A stretch of DNA of 7,385 nucleotides from Oscillospiraceae bacterium (GTDB taxonomy: Bacteria > Bacillota > Clostridia > Oscillospirales > Ruminococcaceae), in NCBI GenBank assembly GCA_014796735.1, contig JAAVIG010000225.1, forward strand, positions 1 to 7,385, given 5' to 3'. Under the pieces are notes generated by a model. It searched no databases, was not told the origin of the DNA, and was given only the letters and a program-made list of their open reading frames with translations. The translations under genes were made by a program, and so were the position numbers. Numbering within the stretch: the stretch's first letter is position 1; each line of letters starts with the position of its first letter. Shown one piece after another: positions 1 through 4,124 of the stretch.

Positions 1-20
1 AGGGGGGTAAGGAAAGGATT

Positions 21-185
21 CTTAAGGTGAAACCTAAGGGGGGAGAGTGGGGCAATGAGTTTCACCGAATTTTTTTGTGATTGTGCATGTAAAAAAATTT
101 GTTATAAAGCCTGAACTATTTTCTGAATGAAACAGCATAAGGTGAAACTTATTGCACCTTCTCCACCCTTTGGTGTCACCTTAAG
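21..185. repeat. Inverted duplication of a ~46-bp unit
   Basis: The reverse complement of 21-66 aligns with 141-185 at about 39 of 46 positions with one single-base gap. Both copies begin GGTGAAACT and end TCACCTTAAG when read in the same direction. Each copy also has partly palindromic ends (GGTGAAAC near one end, GTTTCACC or GTGTCACC near the other). The arms are separated by 74 bp of AT-rich DNA. There is no coding capacity. It may be a pair of small interspersed palindromic repeats or the ends of a short non-autonomous element; the left copy lies close to the window edge, so the outer boundary is uncertain. Confidence 0.7.
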
Positions 186-240
186 CCCCGCGCGGGAGCG
201 CAAACTGCACCTTGCTTCGAGGATAAAAAAGCACCCCATA

Positions 241-323
241 AAGCGCAGTTTTAAGAAAAGCATAAACGCCCAATTGCTGCAAACAAGAACATTACGCTCT
301 AAAACGCAGTTTTAAAAAGGCAT
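241..323. repeat. Short direct repeat, core CGCAGTTTTAA
   Basis: Positions 241-263 and 302-323 share AA(G/A)CGCAGTTTTAA followed by an A-rich run and GCAT. The perfect 11-base core lies at 244-254 and 305-315, exactly 61 bp apart. No function is evident; it may be a remnant of a local duplication. Confidence 0.5.
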
Positions 324-351
324 TTCGCCGACTGAGAAAATTTCAGTAAAA

Positions 352-549
352 TTAAATCCACATAGTTTTATCAAGATTTGAAACAAACCTCTCCATTTCT
401 TCCTTTGACCGTATAGTGTGAGTATGAGCAATAATTTCACGCTTGTGCGCGGGGGTCAGGGTGGAAAAATAACTCATTGCTGCGTTGTTTTTCGACAAAG
501 CCATGCTGAACCCCAAGGGTATTTCGTTTTCGGTGTCGGGTGTAAGCAT
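352..549 (-). CDS. Small YdeI/OmpD-associated-like protein (65 aa)
   Basis: A 65-residue soluble protein of unknown biochemical role. Residues 11-60 (IPLGFSMALSKNNAAMSYF, then a helix with KREII, then SKEEMERFVSNL) match the pattern I know from short clostridial proteins related to the C-terminal helical part of the YdeI/OmpD-associated family: a 'PLGF.MAL..N..AM..F' opening and a final 'S..EM...V..L'. No signal peptide or membrane segment is visible. The start at 549 is supported by GAAAGGAAG seven bases upstream on the minus strand. The gene is divergent from the 748-1938 operon, and a minus-strand promoter candidate lies within that operon's operator region. No strong terminator follows; a 3-bp GGC/GCC hairpin with a T run (on the minus strand) is all I see. 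The family call is from memory of motif shape and has not been checked by search. Confidence 0.72.
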   Translation of the reverse strand: MLTPDTENEIPLGFSMALSKNNAAMSYFSTLTPAHKREIIAHTHTIRSKEEMERFVSNLDKTMWI

Positions 550-579
550 TTTTTAACTTCCTTTCATAAAAATATCTTT

Positions 580-625
580 AATTTTAGTTTTGCTGTTTTG
601 AAAAAGAATATGCAAAACTAAAATT
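580..625. repeat. 14-bp perfect inverted repeat in the divergent intergenic region
   Basis: AATTTTAGTTTTGC (580-593) is the exact reverse complement of GCAAAACTAAAATT (612-625), with an 18-nt loop. On the plus strand it is followed by a run of T (624-630), so it could stop plus-strand transcription. On the minus strand it would fall in the 5' leader of the 352-549 gene. It could be a terminator, a leader hairpin or a protein-binding site. Confidence 0.65.
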
Positions 626-639
626 TTTTTAAAAAGCTA

Positions 640-668
640 TTGACAAGTAAACTTGGCAGTGTTATAAT
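640..668 (+). promoter_or_regulatory. Consensus sigma-A promoter of the 748-1938 operon
   Basis: TTGACA (640-645) and TATAAT (663-668) are both perfect consensus hexamers separated by exactly 17 bp. Transcription would start near 675, giving a leader of about 73 nt before the first gene. Such a strong promoter is probably held in check by the two palindromes that overlap it. Confidence 0.9.
641..658. promoter_or_regulatory. Operator-like palindrome, copy 1
   Basis: TGACAAGTAAACTTGGCA is an imperfect palindrome with half-sites TGnCAAG and CTTGnCA. It covers all but the first base of the -35 box and most of the promoter spacer, so a bound protein should block RNA polymerase. The likely ligand is the XRE-type regulator encoded last in this operon (inference). 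Confidence 0.8.
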
Positions 669-689
669 AATGACAAGAAAACTTGGCAA
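661..689 (-). promoter_or_regulatory. Possible divergent promoter for the minus-strand gene
   Basis: On the minus strand TTGCCA (689 to 684) and TATAAC (666 to 661) are spaced by 17 bp, a fair sigma-A promoter. It reads toward the 352-549 gene with a leader of about 100 nt and lies across the second operator palindrome. If real, one regulator could control both directions. The hexamers are built partly from operator bases, so chance is a real alternative. Confidence 0.35.
671..688. promoter_or_regulatory. Operator-like palindrome, copy 2
   Basis: TGACAAGAAAACTTGGCA differs from copy 1 at one base and has the same half-sites. It starts just after the -10 box and covers the expected start point. 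Its centre is exactly 30 bp from that of copy 1, close to three helical turns, so two dimers would sit on the same DNA face, a spacing that suits cooperative repression. Confidence 0.8.
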
Positions 690-747
690 GTAAAATCAAA
701 CAACCGCGGTATATTTATTCCCGTAATTCGGGAGAAAGGCTTTTATT

Positions 748-1053
748 ATGGATAAAAAGGAAATTCTGGAAAAGGCGCAGGCGGAAAAAACAGATGAGCG
801 GGAAGTATTTATAAACGACAGATCCATGCGTTGGACGTATCTTGTAATGACCCTGTCGGCAGGTACTTTTACTATTGTAAGAAGCTGTCAGGATTTGCCT
901 ATTATGGACTTGTGCGCGACAGTGTGTTTGTCGGTAGGCACGGGCTTTTTGTACCGATTTGTTAAAAATAGGCAAAGATTCAATCTGATAACGGGTATTC
1001 TGATGATTTTTTTCGGAATGGTGGCGACGGTGCAGTTTTTCATGGGAAAATAA
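748..1053 (+). CDS. Small three-span membrane protein, first paralogue (DUF6442-like)
   Basis: A 101-residue protein of unknown function, the first of three related genes in tandem. It starts with a charged, helical, cytoplasmic-looking segment, MDKKEILEKAQAEKTDERE. Three hydrophobic stretches follow, at roughly residues 29-46, 52-71 and 79-99, so it should sit in the cytoplasmic membrane. GFLYRF (66-71) at the end of the second span is shared exactly with the next gene. The opening M-x-K-x-EIL and overall layout resemble proteins I remember as DUF6442, often found beside small XRE regulators. The start is supported by AAAGG (735-739) eight bases upstream, preceded by a small CCCG/CGGG hairpin (720-732) that might affect initiation. 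A 21-bp gap separates it from the next gene, which fits one operon. Confidence 0.8.
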   Translation: MDKKEILEKAQAEKTDEREVFINDRSMRWTYLVMTLSAGTFTIVRSCQDLPIMDLCATVCLSVGTGFLYRFVKNRQRFNLITGILMIFFGMVATVQFFMGK

Positions 1054-1074
1054 CGGCGGAAAGGTTGGATTAAA

Positions 1075-1380
1075 ATGAATAAAGAAGAAATTTTGGAAAA
1101 AGCGCGCTTGGAAAAGGACGATGAGCTGATAAATCATATCAACAATAAAGCGTTGCTTCTAATAGTGATGCTTACGGTTTTTTTGACGGTAAGCACAGCG
1201 GTACGCAAGGTACTCGGCGGCGAACCCGCCGCGGAATATTTTGTTATTGCCAATGCACCTCTTGCGGCAGGTTTTTTGTACCGTTTTCTTAAAACAAAGA
1301 AAAACATTAACCCAGTAATGTTTTATATTACACTGGCTTTAACGGTGTTGGGTATCGTGGGAATGGCTTTGGGATATTAA
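1075..1380 (+). CDS. Small three-span membrane protein, second paralogue (DUF6442-like)
   Basis: A 101-residue protein of the same length and plan as the first. The N-terminus MNKEEILEKARLEKDDE is nearly the same as its neighbour's, followed by spans at about 25-43, 53-71 and 80-100 and the shared AGFLYRF motif (65-71). Sequence elsewhere has diverged, so the duplication is not recent. GGAAAGG (1058-1064) lies ten bases before the ATG. No enzymatic motif is visible; the high-hydrophobicity spans and the short charged N-terminus suggest a membrane partner, sensor or envelope component, but the role is unknown. The 23-bp gap to the next gene keeps it in the operon. Confidence 0.8.
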   Translation: MNKEEILEKARLEKDDELINHINNKALLLIVMLTVFLTVSTAVRKVLGGEPAAEYFVIANAPLAAGFLYRFLKTKKNINPVMFYITLALTVLGIVGMALGY

Positions 1381-1403
1381 GCATATTAAACGGAGGTATT
1401 TTT

Positions 1404-1727
1404 ATGAATAAAGAAGAAATTTTGCAAGCAAGCAGAAAAGAAAACAAAAACAAAGATATATATGAGCTTGAGGTTATCAACAAGGGTCAGCGTATAGGCG
1501 GGCTGATTGCGATTTCCGCGGCCTTTGCGCTGCTGATTCTTGAGCGCGTGATTTTAGACATCGGCACCAATTACGGATATTTTTGTATCATTATGTCGGC
1601 GGGAGCGGGCTTGTGGATATACAAAGCGGTAAAGCTGAAAAGGAAGCACGAGATACTTCTTGCCGTTCTTTGGAGCGTTATGGGTATTTATTCGGCAGTA
1701 ATGGTTATTTTGGGCCTTATCGGGTGA
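1404..1727 (+). CDS. Small three-span membrane protein, third paralogue (DUF6442-like)
   Basis: A 107-residue protein, the most divergent of the three, and the one closest to what I recall of DUF6442: MNKEEILQASRKENKNKD, then spans at about 31-52, 57-76 and 84-106. In place of GFLYRF it has AGLWIYKAVKLKRK (67-80), which keeps the aromatic-then-basic character after span two. It has the best ribosome binding site of the three, GGAGG (1392-1396), seven bases before ATG. Its stop codon lies only 4 bp before the XRE regulator start, so the two are probably translationally coupled. Function unknown. Confidence 0.82.
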   Translation: MNKEEILQASRKENKNKDIYELEVINKGQRIGGLIAISAAFALLILERVILDIGTNYGYFCIIMSAGAGLWIYKAVKLKRKHEILLAVLWSVMGIYSAVMVILGLIG

Positions 1728-1731
1728 CAAT

Positions 1732-1938
1732 ATGGACGATAAATTGGTGTTAAAAAACAATCTTAAGGACATACGCTCCGAAAAGGGGCTGTCGCAGTCG
1801 GAGCTGGCTCAGATGGTGGGTGTTTCGAGAAACACCATAAGCTCCATAGAAACAGGACAGTTTAACCCTACGGCAAAGCTGGCTTTGATATTGTGTATCG
1901 CCTTGGACAAGAAATTTGAAGAGTTGTTTTACTTTTAA
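1732..1938 (+). CDS. XRE-family transcriptional regulator (68 aa)
   Basis: A minimal Cro/CI-type DNA-binding protein consisting of a single domain. The helix-turn-helix spans about residues 21-40 (SQSELAQMVGVSRNTISSIE), followed by the typical GQFNPTAKLALILCIAL..KFEELF ending. There is no effector or dimerisation domain beyond this, as in other short regulators of this type. It starts 4 bp after the third membrane-protein gene, without a strong ribosome binding site of its own, which suggests translational coupling and production in proportion to that gene. It is the natural candidate to bind the two TGnCAAG...CTTGnCA palindromes at the operon promoter, making the unit self-repressing (inference). 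The membrane proteins might alter its activity, but nothing in the sequence shows this. Confidence 0.92.
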   Translation: MDDKLVLKNNLKDIRSEKGLSQSELAQMVGVSRNTISSIETGQFNPTAKLALILCIALDKKFEELFYF

Positions 1939-1957
1939 AAAAGTTTTTATTTTCCTC

Positions 1958-1988
1958 TTGACTTGAACACTGTGTTGCACCTTATACT
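1958..1988 (+). promoter_or_regulatory. MerR-type promoter with 19-bp spacer
   Basis: TTGACT (1958-1963) and TATACT (1983-1988) are separated by 19 bp, longer than the normal 17 and the hallmark of promoters remodelled by MerR proteins. AACACTGTGTT (1966-1976) in the spacer is a perfect dyad centred on one base, a plausible binding site. It directly precedes the MerR-family gene, so autoregulation is likely. The predicted start (about 1995) leaves a very short leader that begins almost at the ribosome binding site. Confidence 0.78.
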
Positions 1989-2008
1989 AAAGTAAAGGAG
2001 GAAATGCC

Positions 2009-3007
2009 ATGAAGGATATGACAGTAAGCGAGGTCTCAAAAGCTTTGGGGATCTCAACCCGAATGTTAAGGTACTACGAAAAGGAAGGCCTGATCAGCAC
2101 CAAGCGCCGTGAGGATTACGCCTACCGCATGTATGACGAGGTTGCCGTAAGACGTCTATGGCAGATCGTGATATTAAGAAAGCTTCGTATTCCCCTTAAG
2201 GAAATCGGTATAATACTTAACGCCTCGGATATATCGGAAGCGGTCAGGGTGCTGCTGGATAAGATAGCGGAAATCGACGGGGAAATAGAGTCCCTCGGAG
2301 TTATCCGCGACGTTTTGTCCGAGGTCGCCGATATGAGCAGGGGCGGCTCTCTGCGGCTTTTGGAAAATAAGCTTATGTCTGTTTCGGAATCGCTTCCTCC
2401 TTTAAAAAACGTATTAAAGGAGAACGGTGCAATGAGCGAATTGAACAACAAGGAAGAGCTGCTGGATAAGGCAAACGAAAAAATAAATAAGGCGGAGGGT
2501 GTAAGGATAATACACATCCCGCCCTATACCGTGGCTTCCAATCATGTTATAGGGGTAGAACCCGAGGCGGAAGTAGACAAGCCCGTGGAAAAATTTATAA
2601 GGGAAAGCAGACTGTACGAGATTAAACCCGACGCAAGATACTTCGGCTTTAATCACCCCAATCCCGGCGTACTTGAAAACGGTCAGCACGGTTATGAGGT
2701 GTGGGTAACTATCCCCGACAATATGGAGGTGCCCGAGCCTTTGGTGAAAAAGAAATTTGAGGGCGGACTGTATGCGGCGCTGACTATCAGGTTCCCCGAT
2801 TTTTATCGCTGGAACGATCTGGCAAAATGGGCGAGTGAGAATAATGAGTACGAGCCTAATTACAGCGAGCTTGGCGACGAGATCATGGGAGGCAGTCTTG
2901 AGGAGCATTTGAACTGGGTCTATACGGTTCATATGGGGTGCCCCGAAAACGGTATAGACGGACAGCTTGACTTGCTGCTGCCTATAAAGAAGAAAGAGAA
3001 AAAATAA
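2009..3007 (+). CDS. MerR-family regulator with GyrI-like effector-binding domain
   Basis: A 332-residue one-component transcription regulator. Residues 3-70 form a MerR winged helix-turn-helix: TVSEVSKALGIS, the signature MLRYYEKEGLI (19-29), YRMYDE (39-44), then the recognition of LRKLRIPLKEI. Residues about 75-130 are heptad-like and should form the dimerising coiled coil. From about 164 to 326 lies a GyrI-like/AraC effector-binding domain (VRIIHIPPYTV..., GYEVWVTIPDN at 228-238, a KKKFEGGLYAALTIR strand, and a closing LDLLLPI), the type used in BmrR-like regulators to bind small, often cationic or amphipathic, ligands. The ligand is unknown. The start is fixed by AAAGGAGG (1994-2001), seven bases upstream. 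No transporter lies next to it; the adjacent operon and the flavoprotein downstream are not obviously its targets, so autoregulation plus distant targets is the simplest view. Confidence 0.9.
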   Translation: MKDMTVSEVSKALGISTRMLRYYEKEGLISTKRREDYAYRMYDEVAVRRLWQIVILRKLRIPLKEIGIILNASDISEAVRVLLDKIAEIDGEIESLGVIRDVLSEVADMSRGGSLRLLENKLMSVSESLPPLKNVLKENGAMSELNNKEELLDKANEKINKAEGVRIIHIPPYTVASNHVIGVEPEAEVDKPVEKFIRESRLYEIKPDARYFGFNHPNPGVLENGQHGYEVWVTIPDNMEVPEPLVKKKFEGGLYAALTIRFPDFYRWNDLAKWASENNEYEPNYSELGDEIMGGSLEEHLNWVYTVHMGCPENGIDGQLDLLLPIKKKEKK

Positions 3008-3046
3008 ATAAAAATAATTATGTGGGCAGAGGTTTTCTTTATAATA

Positions 3047-3231
3047 CTAATAACCATTTAAAAACCGGATAAACCGGTTTTTAAATGCCCTGCCGCTTTG
3101 CGGCAGGGCGAGGGAGCAAAGTTCCCTCGGTTATTGTATTAAACGTACATAACCTGCGCCTATTGGCGCACCTTCGGCTTCGCCGAAGGATTTGATTTGT
3201 GGATTTTATCCACAAATCAAATGGTTATTAG
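3047..3231. repeat. Palindrome-rich non-coding element with 13-bp terminal inverted repeats
   Basis: The ends CTAATAACCATTT (3047-3059) and AAATGGTTATTAG (3219-3231) are exact inverted repeats. Between them are five perfect hairpins in a row: 14-bp stem (3055-3087), GCCCTGCCGC/GCGGCAGGGC (3087-3109), CGAGGGA/TCCCTCG (3109-3129), TGCGCC/GGCGCA (3155-3170) with CCTTCGGC/GCCGAAGG (3171-3189), and a 15-bp stem (3190-3204 with 3208-3222). There is no coding capacity. This looks like a mobile or repetitive extragenic palindromic element (MITE-like), with potential to form a highly structured RNA if transcribed. Family unknown to me. Confidence 0.7.
3055..3087 (+). terminator. Hairpin after the merR-type gene, possible terminator
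   Basis: CATTTAAAAACCGG (3055-3068) pairs perfectly with CCGGTTTTTAAATG (3074-3087) around a 5-nt loop. The CCGG core followed by TTTTT gives an intrinsic-terminator shape 47 bp after the stop codon, and the symmetry would serve either strand. It is also the first of several hairpins inside the palindromic element 3047-3231. Confidence 0.5.
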
Positions 3232-3391
3232 GGCGTATCTGAAAACAAAGCAATTTAGTACAATTTCACCAAATGCGAGGCGATTTCAAGGAAAAAAGCG
3301 CAGGAATACTGCCGTATTCCGAGCATTTTTGACGCAGAAAGCATCCGCAGTTGGTGTAAATTGTGCAAATTGCGACTTTTCAGATAGCCCC
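3231..3391. mobile_element. MITE-like element, long imperfect hairpin, TA flanks
   Basis: The 161-bp segment begins GGGCGTATCTGAAAA (3231-3245), and the reverse complement of its other end (3377-3391) reads GGGGCTATCTGAAAA, 13 of 15 identical. It is flanked by TA on both sides (3229-3230, 3392-3393), as for IS630/Tc1-type target duplications. Inner arms also pair: 3251-3275 with 3348-3372 imperfectly, and GGAATAC/GTATTCC (3303-3320) at the centre. No transposase is encoded, so it would need one in trans. It ends just before the ribosome binding site of the gene at 3413. The general look matches repeats I associate with clostridial genomes, but I cannot name it. Confidence 0.68.
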
Positions 3392-3412
3392 TAGTATAAG
3401 GAGGAAATATAA

Positions 3413-3868
3413 ATGGAAAAAACAGCAGCACAGATTCAAAAGGAAAGACAGGCGGAATTGGAGCGGAATGCGGATAAATTGGTGCAGCAATGCGATATTG
3501 CCGCTCTTACTTCCGTTAACGAAAAGGGGTATCCGAGAACATGTATTCTATCCATTGCAAAAGCAGAGGGATTTAAGGATATTTATTTTATATCCTCAAA
3601 GCGTTCCGATATAAACGGAAAGGTAACCCATTTTGAAAAAAATCCCAAAGCAAGCGTATGCTGTCACATGGGCGGCGACAGCGTTACGCTGATAGGTAAT
3701 GTTGAATTTATACAGGATAAGGGATTACAGGAGCAGGTATGGAGTGATGCACACAGCAGTTTCTTCAAAAAAGGAACAGACGACCCCAAGTTCAGGCTTA
3801 TAAAGTTCCATACCATTGAAGCGACCTTTTGGATAGGCGGCAAGTTCAGAACCTGTAAGTATAAATAA
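3413..3868 (+). CDS. Pyridoxamine 5'-phosphate oxidase-family flavoprotein
   Basis: A 151-residue cytoplasmic protein with the split-barrel fold of the PNPOx/FMN-binding family (similar to general stress protein 26-like proteins). Visible features in order: an N-terminal helix rich in K/E/Q (1-27), a strand pair DIAALTSVNEKGYPRT (28-43), IYFISSKRSDINGK (57-70) followed by HFEKNPKASV (73-82) as in FMN-contacting members, VTLIGNVEFI (91-100), and a C-terminal FRLIKFHTIEATFW (127-140). Length is usual for the single-domain family. Likely it binds FMN or a related cofactor and reduces an unknown substrate; true pyridoxamine oxidase activity should not be assumed. AAGGAGG (3398-3404), eight bases before ATG, sets the start. 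I find no convincing promoter between the palindromic elements and the gene, so transcription may start within or before the element. Confidence 0.87.
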   Translation: MEKTAAQIQKERQAELERNADKLVQQCDIAALTSVNEKGYPRTCILSIAKAEGFKDIYFISSKRSDINGKVTHFEKNPKASVCCHMGGDSVTLIGNVEFIQDKGLQEQVWSDAHSSFFKKGTDDPKFRLIKFHTIEATFWIGGKFRTCKYK

Positions 3869-3962
3869 TATCGTTTCAAATGTGTTTTTCCGAGGCTGTA
3901 CGTTAGAAGAAAGTAAACCGATACCTACGAATAAAGCGACCCGCCCGCATACTTAAAAACAT

Positions 3963-4020
3963 AAATTCCCGAAATATCGCAGCTTGGTTATAGTAAGGCT
4001 TTGATATGTTTCGGGAATTT
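3963..4020. terminator. Hairpin between the flavoprotein gene and the two-component system
   Basis: AAATTCCCGAAA (3963-3974) and TTTCGGGAATTT (4009-4020) form a perfect 12-bp stem with a 34-nt loop; TATC/GATA just inside adds four pairs with a two-base bulge. On the plus strand it is followed by TCTTATTT. It lies 94 bp after the 3868 stop. The long loop makes it less than ideal as an intrinsic terminator, and it may be another small palindromic repeat. Confidence 0.5.
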
Positions 4021-4063
4021 TCTTATTTGCGCATATGTTATTATAAAAACGCACATTAAAATA

Positions 4064-4092
4064 TTGCAATTTTTGTCCTTGTAATGTATAAT
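4064..4092 (+). promoter_or_regulatory. Promoter of the two-component operon
   Basis: TTGCAA (4064-4069) and TATAAT (4087-4092) are separated by 17 bp, giving a good sigma-A promoter with a start near 4099 and a leader of about 26 nt. No copy of the direct repeat seen before the lipoprotein gene occurs here, so autoactivation by the LytTR regulator is not evident. Confidence 0.75.
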
Positions 4093-4124
4093 AATGGACA
4101 GCAAATATAAAAAGAGGTGCTTCT

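Larger units (their letters stand above)
1..351. other. Gene-free region with degenerate repeats
   Basis: I see no credible gene here. The one plus-strand reading frame of any size (127-315) encodes a basic, low-complexity peptide, lacks a good ribosome binding site and overlaps the right arm of an inverted duplication. The region holds that duplication (21-66 against 141-185), a short AT-rich dyad (AATTTTTTT at 68-76 against AAAAAAATT at 91-99) and a direct repeat with core CGCAGTTTTAA (244-254 and 305-315). It looks like decayed repeat DNA downstream of the minus-strand gene at 352-549. Confidence 0.6.

Noticed and set aside
127..315. Plus-strand frame of 62 codons
   Set aside because: Basic, low-complexity product overlapping an inverted repeat, no ribosome binding site of quality, no recognisable domain.
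715..1137. Minus-strand frame of 140 codons opposite the first two membrane-protein genes
   Set aside because: Rich in H, F, R and Q with no domain pattern; it lies antisense to two well-supported genes with good ribosome binding sites.
2122..2932. Two long minus-strand frames opposite the MerR-type gene
   Set aside because: Antisense shadows of a clear MerR/GyrI-like coding sequence; their products are serine/leucine- or hydrophobic-rich without family features.
3047..3391. CRISPR array
   Set aside because: The repeats are inverted, not regularly spaced direct repeats with unique spacers.
3392..3397. Promoter formed at the element end (TTGCGA 3370-3375, TAGTAT 3392-3397)
   Set aside because: Its start point would fall near 3404, leaving the ribosome binding site AAGGAGG outside the transcript.
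3197..3614. Two plus-strand frames through the MITE-like element and the start of the flavoprotein gene
   Set aside because: Both run through palindromic repeat DNA or out of frame over the PNPOx-like gene; products lack any domain.
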